Shown one piece after another: positions 35,370 through 45,404 of a DNA stretch of 64,000 nt (position 1 is the first letter of the stretch; the number at the start of each line of letters is the position of its first letter). Where the stretch lies: the NCBI GenBank assembly GCA_037043015.1, contig CM073326.1, forward strand, positions 8,750,345 to 8,814,344. Reading direction: 5' to 3'. Below the pieces are notes generated by a model, which saw only the letters and a list, made by a program, of their open reading frames with translations, was not told the origin of the DNA and did not search any database. A program made the position numbers and the translations under genes. Source of the stretch: Bryum argenteum (Eukaryota; Streptophyta; Bryopsida; Bryales; Bryaceae).

Positions 35370-35480
35370 TGAAACCTGAAGCAGTGGGGTTGTGAGAATT
35401 TTATCGGATTCAAGATTTTATCTCTTGGCAGAGACTTCGTACTTTGATCCAATGGGCAGGCCCTAGAAGCAAGGTTGTCT
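35370..35480 (+). repeat. Upstream segment of duplicated RPW8 unit 3
   Basis: A short diverged copy of the 27330-27560 segment (GAAGCAGTGGGGTTGTGAGAA, then GGCAGAGACTTCGTAC) lies between the two copies of the CCCCAATTC MITE, upstream of the third RPW8-like locus. Confidence 0.5.
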
Positions 35481-35543
35481 TATGCGACAGTGTCACGACA
35501 AGTCACAATCGCCCTTGGAGGAGCCAGGCAACATCGTAGAGAA

Positions 35544-35798
35544 CCCCAATTCCGTTAAAATGGCATTATTCCGGTAAAATGGCACACCTCAACTTTCTCA
35601 ACTGTAGCTCAAAAACCATGTGATATAACAGAATTTTAAGGTGATATTAGGGAAATGAGTGACAATGTATATAAAGAAGTGATGTTACAAAAAAATTCTG
35701 ATATTACATAATATACGGACCATTTTATATGAGCACAATTGTAAGATCTAGTGTGACAAAATGGCACATGACATAGTGCCGTTTTAACGGAATTGGGG
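35544..35798. mobile_element. MITE with CCCCAATTC termini, copy B (inverted relative to A)
   Basis: It starts CCCCAATTCCGTTAAAATGGC and ends in the inverse (GCCGTTTTAACGGAATTGGGG). Its interior is the reverse complement of copy A throughout, for example ATTAGGGAAATGAGTGACAATG against the inverse at about 35226-35247. Together with A it forms a long inverted repeat with about 205 bp between the arms. Confidence 0.75.
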
Positions 35799-35799
35799 T

Positions 35800-37483
35800 T
35801 AGAGGCATATTTTTCCTATTTTTCCTATGCATTTTCTAGTATGGTCGGACATTCTAGTCGAACTCGACATCAAACGGACATGTCGAACACAACAATTTAG
35901 ACAAACATTACGGAAAATGTGTCATGTAAATCAACCCTACTTGGAAGAATACATCGAAACTAAGTAAGAAGAATGTTACATGTCAACTCACACCGAAAGG
36001 ATGTGACGAAACCAAGTCAATCGGCCGAAGTCACACCTTCACACAGTGCAGACATCCCTCTCCGTCGACGATTCAGATTCTCAGTTCTATTGTATCAAAT
36101 ATTATCTAGTGTGTGTGAGGCTCTAATCAGAGCAGCGTTTCTTATTAGATTCTCCGCTTGTGGTCTTTCCGAGATGTTCCTTTCATACAAATCAAATTGT
36201 TGTTTTTAATCTAAAGCACTACAGGCAGTGGAAGCTTCTCCATCTGTCGAATGTAATATTTTATTTGTTTCTTTAGAGAAAAAAAATTGTCTTTACAATA
36301 ACTTTGGGTTGACTATTGACATGATGTATGCAACGATGTCAAGTCATTATTTTTCAACTCCTAAAATTGTAAAAAGCTTGGTTGTTATAACTTTGATCAA
36401 TTGAGACAATTTTTGTTGTAGAGTGGAAATTTTAGAATATACTCTAAAGTGAATAACTAGAAGATTTAGTTCCTACCTTACAAATAGTTTTGTTCACCAA
36501 ATATTAAAGTCAATTTTCTCAGGGAGATTATAATGTTTAGAGTTGGAATATATTAATGATATTATCTACTTGTTGTAGAAAGGGAAATTAATGTTTTGAG
36601 AGTTACTTAGAGGTAATTGTGACTTGTGGCCTTTCCAATTCTTGTTTCAAGGGAAATTGGGAATATGTTCAATAAAACTCTACCCTCCGATAGGATTTAT
36701 AAAACTGAAAGAATGCTTGATCTTTGGTTTCTTCTCTTTTCAAAAGGAATTAGTGCAATTCTCATCTGACAAGTTTAGGGCAATGGAGAAGTTACTTTTT
36801 CAAGTCTACTTTTTTGTATAGTAACTCAAAAAATGAACCAATCACATGGAGAGGATTTTTGCCCTCTCTTCAATTTCTAGTTAAATACAATATGTTTTGA
36901 CTCCCATGTAAAGCATCTTTTAAGAATATATGAGCATATATACCACATGTTTAGCATACTCAATAGTGTTTTAAAACTTTAAGGAACGCTGAACATCTCC
37001 TAAAATATGAGGAAACATTAATATGACATCAATCTCCTTGTTGAAAAGATATTAGAAAAATCTAGTACTTATCTATAATTTAAGTTGTAAAATTTTTATG
37101 AATCTTCATTAGAAGTAAAATTGTAACCGAAAACCTTGCAGAAGTTAGAGCAAAGACAAATTTAGAAGTTCGGATTTTCTTCCCTAGGGAACTATCCATA
37201 ACTGCCCAATGCTGAAAATGAATATATAGTAATCTTCACTCAAAGGTACATAATAGCTTGTCCATACAATAGTACCATATACTTGCTACAAACATTATAG
37301 GGTGTCACTTTAGAAGACCATTTAAGGAACACCTATATTTCCAACTTCAAAATTTCATAACTCAATGTAGAAAAGTCCAAAAATAATGATTCCACTTGCT
37401 TTAGCTTTATTCTTATTCTTCACATGCACAAAATTGTTTGCACTGGTAACCCAAACCCTGTAATATTATTTTTAACCACCTTA
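35800..37483. other. AT-rich spacer inside RPW8 duplication unit 3
   Basis: No open frame of protein-like composition was seen. It separates the MITE pair from the next element at 37484. Confidence 0.45.
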
Positions 37484-37978
37484 GAGCATTCCCAACAACT
37501 TTGATAAAGGACTTGCTAAATGTAGCGAGGGAGGAGGAGTTGTTAAAAGTAAAACCTCTTTGAATCTAAACGCTTTTCCAACAGATTGGGCAAAGGACCT
37601 TGCTGAATGACCATGCTATGTTTATATTCTCAACAGGACCAAGGATTTGCAAAGACGCTTAAAAAAATGAAAACAATTCAATGATGCCCAACAAAAAGAA
37701 AGAAATGGATGCATAAAAAGATGAAAACATTAGAAAGATTTTTAAAATAAAAAAGATAGAAAGATGCTCAAATGATGATGAAGCGTCACAACCTTGAAGA
37801 AGTATTTAGTACTTTGGATTCTAATATGGAGGGGTGGGTGGATGTGCAGGTCGCTACATGCGGAGGGTTTGAGCGGACTGTCAAAGGTAGCGAGTTCGTT
37901 GGAGAAGGAAAATGACGTTTGTTTCTCTAAATGTAATTATCCATTCTTGTCCCTTTAGCAAGACAGTTGGGAATGCCC
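37484..37978. mobile_element. PIF/Harbinger-type MITE (495 bp)
   Basis: The left terminus GAGCATTCCCAACA and the inverse right terminus (GGGCATTCCCAACTG read on the other strand) are inverted repeats, and TTA flanks both sides (37481-37483, 37979-37981). TTTAGCAAG-type words lie just inside both ends. There is no coding frame. The length and the TTA target suit a Tourist-like MITE. Confidence 0.65.
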
Positions 37979-38484
37979 TTACTATAAGTAAGCAGGCAAG
38001 GAGGTTCTATGATGTAGCCCGGGCCGCCCGACCCTGCCCGGTTTGAAAGTCATCGAGTGCTAGCAGCAGATCAATAATCGGGAAGAACCGACGGTTAGTG
38101 TATTATCAACTGATGGATTTAGTTCACTGGCCGGTCCATTCATGAAACCACCGGCTATAAAAACTGATGAAAATTACAAATAAATTTCTATTCTCAGTAT
38201 AAAATAAGGAATTGCATGAAGAGATCTGTGAAAAACCGAAAGGGTGTGAGAAGTGCCGGTTATTAGCCAGTAAAAAGTCAAAAAAGTCCCCAGCAGACGA
38301 TCATCAATTGCTAGCAGCTGTCGATCTGGGTCAACGCAATAATCAACGGTCGAAGAATGTTGTAGTTAGTCTGTCGGGCCGGGTCCATATGTCCGATTCG
38401 TCGGCCACAGTCAGACCTCCGCAGAATAGACAACCCTGTCCGTCCGTCCGTCTTCGACGATTGACACAATTGTACTAAATGGTA

Positions 38485-38586
38485 CTCCCTCCGTCCCATT
38501 CTTATTGTGCAATAGGTTCTCTCAAATCTACCTTGGGAGGTACATTTGAAAGAACCTACTGGGCAATAAGAATGGGACAGAGGGAG
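38485..38586. mobile_element. Stowaway-type MITE, copy 1
   Basis: The termini CTCCCTCCGTCCCATTCTTAT and its inverse ATAAGAATGGGACAGAGGGAG, with TA on both sides (38483-38484, 38587-38588), are the classic Stowaway/mariner signature. The whole 102 bp is close to a perfect hairpin. A sister copy is at 41284. Confidence 0.9.
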
Positions 38587-39240
38587 TATCAAATATCATC
38601 TAATGTGCTGATATTCACGCTTGAAGCACTATTCAGAGCAGCATTCGTAGATCCTACTCCACTTGCGGTCTTGCCACTTGCTTCTACTTGGCTTCCCGTT
38701 ACATGGTCAATTTAGTCGAACCGGTGGCTACTTTCTCTGATCCTTTCATTGAGAGCTAGAACCAACTGCAGATCTGGTGTTTCGACTGCAACCCTTTGTT
38801 GCTACTTCGTTGTTGAGCACAGTCAACCTGATGTGTTGGGTCACATTGTTGGAGTCGCCTCACCTTGGAGCGTGGACGGCGACTATGCCTTGCAAATTGA
38901 AGTTCAAGATCCGCTTCTGGTCAGAAGCTAGGAGCAGCTCCTAGCAATCATGGCTAAGTCGAAGTTACTCGTTTGAGACATTTCTCACCAAGTAAGCATC
39001 TGTGCACCCTTCACCACCTTCCTTCAATTTGTGTAGGAACAGAGTTTGCTCCTTAGCCGCGTACCATTCACTCATTCCGCTTTCTTGCTCCATCTCTTCA
39101 GTGCTTGGGATGCAATGATGGCAAATGTGTTAGTTTGTGGAATAGGGCTGAACTGTCGTTAAAGGCTCTTGTGTTCAATCCCAATGTAACATGTAGGTGC
39201 CGTGGAGCAACGGAGCTCCGGAGCGAGGGTTTGGATTGAG

Positions 39241-40177
39241 ATGGCCGAAGTACTGTTTTCCGTGGTTTTAGAGACGCTAGTGTCAGGTTTGATTAACAAT
39301 CTAAGGAGATCAATGAAATGTAAGAGCGAGTGTGAGAAACTGGAGCAGGTTATTGAAAAGAACGAGCCTAAACTGAGGAGACTTGCGAAAGGACTGGATG
39401 AAAGCAAGCAAAAATAATGGTCAGGTCTGGGTTGCTCTAGATGAGTGGTGCATGGATATGACAGAGCTGTTGGTGAGAGCAGATAAAGTCGTTCACGAAT
39501 GCCAGAGTGGCAGTAGACCTTTTAACCTTGTTTTCGGCGCTCGCCTTACAACGAAGCTCCAGGAGATCAGGATGCAGATCGAGGACAAGCTCAATCACAC
39601 AACTGTTCTCGAAACAATTCTCGAAGGATCTGCGATTGCTCAGCAACATTGTCATTGCAAAGCCGCTAATGCTCCACAAGACGACCAATTCTCGGACGAC
39701 GATGTCCAATTCTCGGACGACGATTCCGTTGAGAATCTGCATCACGGTGATTGCATGGTGGCCAACCCACAGCAGTATGGTGCCAGCATGCCCCACTCGG
39801 AGATGATGCATCCACCACTCGGGTGGGATCAGCACTCTTTTCCTGTGTGGGACCAGCACTCTCCACCTGGGTGGGATCAGCACTCAGGACCTTGGTGGAA
39901 TGCGCAGTGCACTTGTTTTGGTATTGGAGAATCATGGAGTCGGCGCAGGCCCTGGAAACCTGGAAACCGTAGACGATCTATCATAACCTATTTGAAGGAC
40001 ACCTATATAGAGCGCGTATTCCGCGTTCGCCTTCTGCTATTCGAAACAAAATTACAGGAACCATGCTTGCTCCATCCGAGTGCTATATGGATGAATCAGT
40101 ACTATGTCACAAGCCTTGGCGTGGTGGTTTCTCAACAATGGCAGCCTGCAACGGAGATGGATTATTTTTTCACCTAG
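39241..40177 (+). pseudogene. RPW8-like copy 3, single frameshift
   Basis: The ATG at 39241 gives MAEVLFSVVLETLVSGLI and CEKLEQVIEKNEPKLRRLAK, then meets a TAA near 39414. A neighbouring frame continues the domain without loss: NNGQVWVALDEWCMDM, RADKVVHECQSGSRPF and TTKLQEIRMQIEDKL. One base gained or lost in or near the A-rich GCAAGCAAAAATAATGG explains this. The tail has HCHCKAAN as in copy 1, acidic QFSDDD repeats and a WDQHS motif repeated three times. Apart from the shift the frame is well preserved, so inactivation looks recent, or the shift could be a sequence error. Confidence 0.65.
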
Positions 40178-40984
40178 GGCATGCAGCCCGGTACATTCCA
40201 ACACTACAACTTCAATACTCTTGTGTCTGCAACACCATTGAAGTTTCGATCAGTTCAAGTGTGTATGTCACCTGCCATATGTAATTCTGTTCGTTTGGCC
40301 AGGTTCTAGGGTAGTTGTCTGAGACTGCGCATATTAGAACGGAGCTCAACAATATGACTGTAGAGCGGTAGCACTTGTTTGATATTAGGTTCAACTTCCT
40401 CATATGAATGCGTCTGTAGCCAGGTATTGATCAGTTGATAAAAAAACCTCACTGCTGGTTTATTGTAGAAATCATTCAAGACAGATGATGGAATTTGGTA
40501 GAAGCAAGTAGAGTGGAAAACTATCACACAGCTTTTGTAGTTACTGCAAGAGTGATTATTGAGATTTCATTGGTACAACAAGCGTAAATTAATGTCACTT
40601 CACATGACTTTGTGTCAAAGTGACACATGTGACATTGTCTATACAAGGAGATTGAGGTTTTTAACTATTATCTTGACTATTTTTGAATATTGAGTTCTTG
40701 AATATAACAATGTTTGTGTGATTGTTTTCTTTCTTTCAACAAGCATAGGTGTCAAGACAAAACAATTGGATGATTTTTGGAATGATTTATGCAACTATTT
40801 CAAATAAGTACCAAGAATAACTCATGCTGACACTAGAATATCTTAAATTATAAAACTTTGTCATAATTATAACCAATGATTTGATTATGTAAAGTTGAGC
40901 TTGGGATTAGGTTGGTACAATGAGAATTATGGTTTAAACCGATGACTTTAGTACCGCATAGAGTATCTCAATTTCCAAAAGATC

Positions 40985-41040
40985 TTCTAAAAATGTAGCA
41001 GTGAGAATTCTGTTGGATTCAGCATGACTGAGTGCAGAGG
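40985..41040 (+). repeat. Short fourth copy of the RPW8 upstream segment
   Basis: AAATGTAGCAGTGAGAATTCTG and TTGGATTCAGCATGACTGAG resemble the segments at 27350, 30780 and 35385. No RPW8-like gene follows in the next 2 kb, so this is probably the truncated edge of a further duplication. Confidence 0.35.
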
Positions 41041-41283
41041 GCCGCAATTGGGCTTTAACCAAAAACTTATGTATATAACATTCTTTAATGCGATATTGGA
41101 CGTGTGTATTTTCCACCAAGCTTTCCACTAGTATTTTTATCAAGAATGTCTCCTTGAATCACCGAATTCTAGTGAAATGAGTCACTTCAGCTTTGTGAAA
41201 GTTCTGTATTTTTTTACTACACAAGAGTCGTTAATTCGTGTTATGTGGAGATTAGTGTAATGGGTAACTTTTGGTGAATAATA

Positions 41284-41385
41284 CTCCCTCTGTCCCATTA
41301 CGATTTTCCGGTAGGTTCTCTCAAATCTACCTCCAAAGGTAGATTTGAGAGAACCTACCAGAAAATCATAATGGGACAGAGGGAG
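41284..41385. mobile_element. Stowaway-type MITE, copy 2
   Basis: CTCCCTCTGTCCCATTACGATT and its inverse are the termini, flanked by TA (41282-41283, 41386-41387). It is the same length as copy 1 (102 bp) and shares the internal TAGGTTCTCTCAAATCTACC. It is almost a perfect palindrome. Confidence 0.9.
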
Positions 41386-41753
41386 TACTATTTATCAACT
41401 CAACTCTCTTATCATTAGTGCTCACTTTGAGCTGCCATAATTGCAATCAATGTCCTTTGTGGTTTCTTGATGCTACCAGTTGCACCACTTCCAATAGATT
41501 CTTCCACTTGCAAAGAAGGTTGCATGCTCTTACATTTAGTGTTATGGTTTGACAATTAGTGTTGTAACACTATGGTGATGCTCTCACATTTAGTGTTACG
41601 GTTTGCAATTACATGTGTAACACTAATTTTCTTGGTTCATCGATTGGATCTATATAAACTTGGTGGAACAAGATGTTTGAGCTTCAATATGTATCAAAAG
41701 GAGAGTGATACTGAATGGGGAGGTTCATACCAAAAGAGGGATGCGTACTCTAA

Positions 41754-42049
41754 GGGCCACTTTATACTTGGGGCCCCAATTCTTCAAATTTCAACCAATA
41801 GGATGGCTCCATTTTTTCAAATCGGGCCCAAGGGCTTTATACTAGGACCCGACTAGGGCCCAACCGAAACTTCACTTTATCCTATGTGGCATCCCACGTG
41901 GCATTGTTTTGGCGCCAAAATGTTCGGGCCCAAGTGATGCAATTGGGACAAGGTTTACCAAGGCCCCAACTCCCCAACTTGGGCCCAAGCCCTAGCGGTC
42001 GAATCCGGCCCACCCTCCAGCCGGCCCTAGCCTCTGTATAAAGTGGCCC
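41754..42049. mobile_element. PIF/Harbinger-type MITE (296 bp)
   Basis: The left end GGGCCACTTTATACTTGGGGCC and the inverse of the right end (GGGCCACTTTATACAGAGGC) are inverted repeats, with TAA on both sides (41751-41753, 42050-42052). The terminal pattern GGG-C-CACTT-A-AC resembles that of the 1.1-kb element at 31614. GGGCCC-type words recur inside. No coding frame. Confidence 0.75.
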
Positions 42050-42052
42050 TAA

Positions 42053-43025
42053 ATGGTTAATGTAAAGCTCTTGAAGGAAATAGCAATAGCTCAAAAACTA
42101 TAAGAAAATCACTAAAAAACTTTCAAAAACTTCTAGATTGAAAGTTATATTGATGAGAAGAAATTAAAAAACATCACTTCAATACACGTCTTCAACTTCA
42201 TTCTACAATGTACTACCATTGCTTGCTTAGATAATTTTTAGACAACAAAAGACAATAGGATGGATATAAACACCATCAAAAACCTATCACCATCTATTCA
42301 TTGAACAAATGAGCATTTAGGGCATTCTCAAGGAATTGGCTAAAGAGACAAGACAAACTACATTTAGTCAAGCAAAGATCATTTACCTCCCAACCAATTG
42401 GTTGTACGATCCACCACCTTTGGTGGCTCACCAAAAAATGCTCTAGACCCACTAGAGGTAGCGCCATAGCCCTCATTACTACTCCAACTCTCACTCAACA
42501 CATCCTTTACATCAAGTTAACTTGACAATCATAAGATTTCATGTGGCCTATTGAAAAACCTCAAACCTTTTGGACTTCAAGTACTTTTGAGTTCTTGTCA
42601 TGGTGTGGTAAAAGACATAATATAGCAAGGTCAATTAGCAAGTTCATTGAAAAAAGGTACTTATCATAAGGGGTGCTACATTTAGCAACCCCTCCTCCCC
42701 GTTTAGCCACGCCGCCCTTAGAGGTCAACAATAATCTCCTCCCTACAATTTGTAGATCCTACAAAACTCCTAACCATATAACTATGTTAATTTATAAGTT
42801 AGAAAAGCATGACATAAGAAATGACCAACCAAATCCAATGTGACTTCATGCAAAAACATCCCCTAGATCGTAAGTTCAAGGCTCCTCTATCCACTACTCA
42901 TAATATGAACACAACAACTTTTTGGAACCAAAATACATATATAAACAAGTCAATTTGTTTACAAGAAGACCTACATGAAAAACACTAACTTATGTACCCT
43001 AAATGACCTACAAAACTTGAAACTC
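42053..43025. other. AT-rich spacer, no recognised gene
   Basis: A GGGCATTCTCAAGGAATTGG phrase near 42318 resembles the terminus of the MITE at 37484, but no partner end was found. Otherwise nothing definite. Confidence 0.35.
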
Positions 43026-45404
43026 TCACAACTTAGCGCGCATAAATAGAGGTCTAGTCTCATCTGTGTCTTTAGTATCTCTAGGACCCTCTTTAGGCCC
43101 TTCTGAAATCTGTGACATATCTTCACCACTCCCCTCAAAGTTCCCTAACATATCCTTCTCAACCTCTTCAACAACCTGCAAGTACCATCATAAAACTTCA
43201 ATAACTCTTCCAAAAGAAAAACCACAATTTGCAAACGCAAGAACCAATTATATCAATTATAATTATCAAGGTATGACATACTTTGATCAAATGTGCAATA
43301 TACTGTACGGTGTACCTTAACACGAAGTGGTTGTGGTTGTGGTATTTTACAAAAACTGAAACTTTGACTCGATATGTACGGTGAATTTCGATAAAAATTG
43401 GTGGGTGGACTAATTAGACAATTATGCATAAGATCCTACAATTGGGTTTCCAATAGCAAATTCAAAAAAAACTTTGCTCACAGAATTCAAATTGGATTTC
43501 CAATAGCAAATTCAAAAAAACTTTGTTCACAGATTTCATATATGGCTGTTGGATGTTTTTGTAGAACTTCTCCTTTACGGGTTGAATGGAAGAATGGAAG
43601 TGTTTGAGTTGAATGTAATGACCTGGCCGGCGGTATTGGAGTCGGACGAGAGAGAAGAAGGCAGGATGTCAGCGATGGTCTGGCGCGTCCGTTGGACGGC
43701 GTCCCGGGTACCCTTGACGCCGGTCTCGAAGGTGCGTTTAATGGCGTCCAGAGTCTCGGTGGGCAAGTGCAAGCCCGCCAGCCGCTCCATCACGCGAGCA
43801 CGAATGCCCATCGCCGTGTCACCCACCTCCGTGGCTACGCCCTTTGTCGCCTCGACCACCCCGGATCCCGTGCTCATGGCCCTGTCGCCCACCGCCGTGG
43901 CCATGCCCTTGCCCGCTTCCACCACCCCGGATCCCGTGCTCATCGCCCTGTCGCCTATCTCCGTGGCCATGCCCTTGCCCGCCTTCATTATCCCCGCTCC
44001 TGTGCTCATCACCGTGCTCCTCTCCTCTTCCGCACCACTTTGCTCATCATTCTCTACCCCACCTGCAATACCAAGCCAAGCCAATTTCCAACATCACTCA
44101 ATACTGGTAAAAGAATCATGAAGAAGAATGCATATTCTTACTTGCAATAAAAGGATTCTTGACATAGTGGAAATGGACACAAGCAGTATAGAATGTATGA
44201 AACCAGCAGTATCATTCTACCGGGCTTACAAACGCTTTTCACTCTGCACCTCAAGTTTTCTAATGAGATTGTGTGGACCACCTCTGAAAAGATTGGAAGC
44301 CGCAATCACTTGATGAATTGGTAAGTAGAAAAGAACGACGTTTCGACGACATGTTATATTCCATAGCAAGCCCTGTATCTTTTGATTCATCGCATGAGGA
44401 AGATCATAAACGTTGCTTGCAACAGAACTAAGGCACAGTGAGGATTAGTGCAAGCATTATAGAATGTGTGAAAGCAGCAGTGAAATCTTACATTACTGCA
44501 TCAAATTCTATAGCACCTCTTGAGAGTCATTCATTGACAATGCGATGCGATGCTTTGTGCCTGGTTTTAGAGCATTCTTAACACAGTGAGCATAGCTTGA
44601 AGAATTAAATGTATAAATGCAGCAATAACATCCTGCCCTTGCTGCATCACATTCCATACCAGTCTTTAAAAAGACCGTGAACCTATTGATTCATTTCATG
44701 GATTGTCACGCATTATTGAAACAGTGAGCATTAAGGGATGTAAGAAAGGGCGCCAAAAACTAACATTGCTTACAGATGCTAAACCTTGATTTTCCTGTTG
44801 AGTTCGAGAGAATCTCCTCAAAGAACGAAGACTCGATTCACCATAATTCAACCATCTTAATTTTGCAAATTGGTCGAGATTTCAAGTAGAAAACAAATAC
44901 AGCTACACCGATCAATGTGAAGAGAACACTAAAGCAGTCAATTCCATCACCCTCCAGTAGCAATTGACATTCCAATGGATGAATACGAAATTGCAGAAGA
45001 TGGCACGCTACCCTGTGCTTAAACTAGAAAATTACTCCGTGCTTAAGATGATTTGCGTATAATGATTGACAATCCCCGTAGATGTTGATTCATTTCGCAG
45101 TGGAATTATCAATAAGGATAGAAAAGGAGAATCGGGTAAAGAACATACGTGAAGGTTTCGGGGCAGGTTTCTCGTGGTTGACAACAAGAGTAGCGGCAGA
45201 CTCCGGGGAATACAAATCGGTCTGTTCATTCGACCCGTTGCCGACAATCTCGGTCTGTTTAGGAGTATAATAATCCCCAAACGCCTTCTCCTCCTCCTCC
45301 TTCTTGGCTTCGCCATCGCCAGAGCGACGCTCCTCGTCGTCCATGAGGTCGACTGCCTCCTTCTGCCCAGGAATAAAGGGCGCCTGCACTTTGGGCATAG
45401 CCAT
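43026..45404 (-). CDS. LEA-like protein with 22-residue amphipathic repeats
   Basis: Three exons, 45404-45149, 44062-43623 and 43175-43026, join in frame with GT-AG introns to give 281 aa (846 nt with stop). The start is ATG at 45404 (MAMPKVQAPFIPGQKEAVD). Exon 1 is acidic and disordered. Exon 2 holds three near-perfect repeats of 22 residues (type RAMSTGSGVVEAGKGMATAV), that is two 11-mers each, then a helical part (VMERLAGLHLPTETLDAIKR). Exon 3 ends MRAKL. Alternating Gly/Ala, charged and small residues in an 11-mer period resemble LEA group 3/4 proteins, which form amphipathic helices on drying, but I cannot assign a named family. Intron 2 contains a short duplication. Confidence 0.7.
43437..43545. 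repeat. 55-bp tandem duplication in intron 2 of the LEA-like gene
   Basis: CAATTGGGTTTCCAATAGCA through AACTTTGCTCACAG is repeated directly with few differences. It lies inside the predicted intron 43176-43622. Confidence 0.7.
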
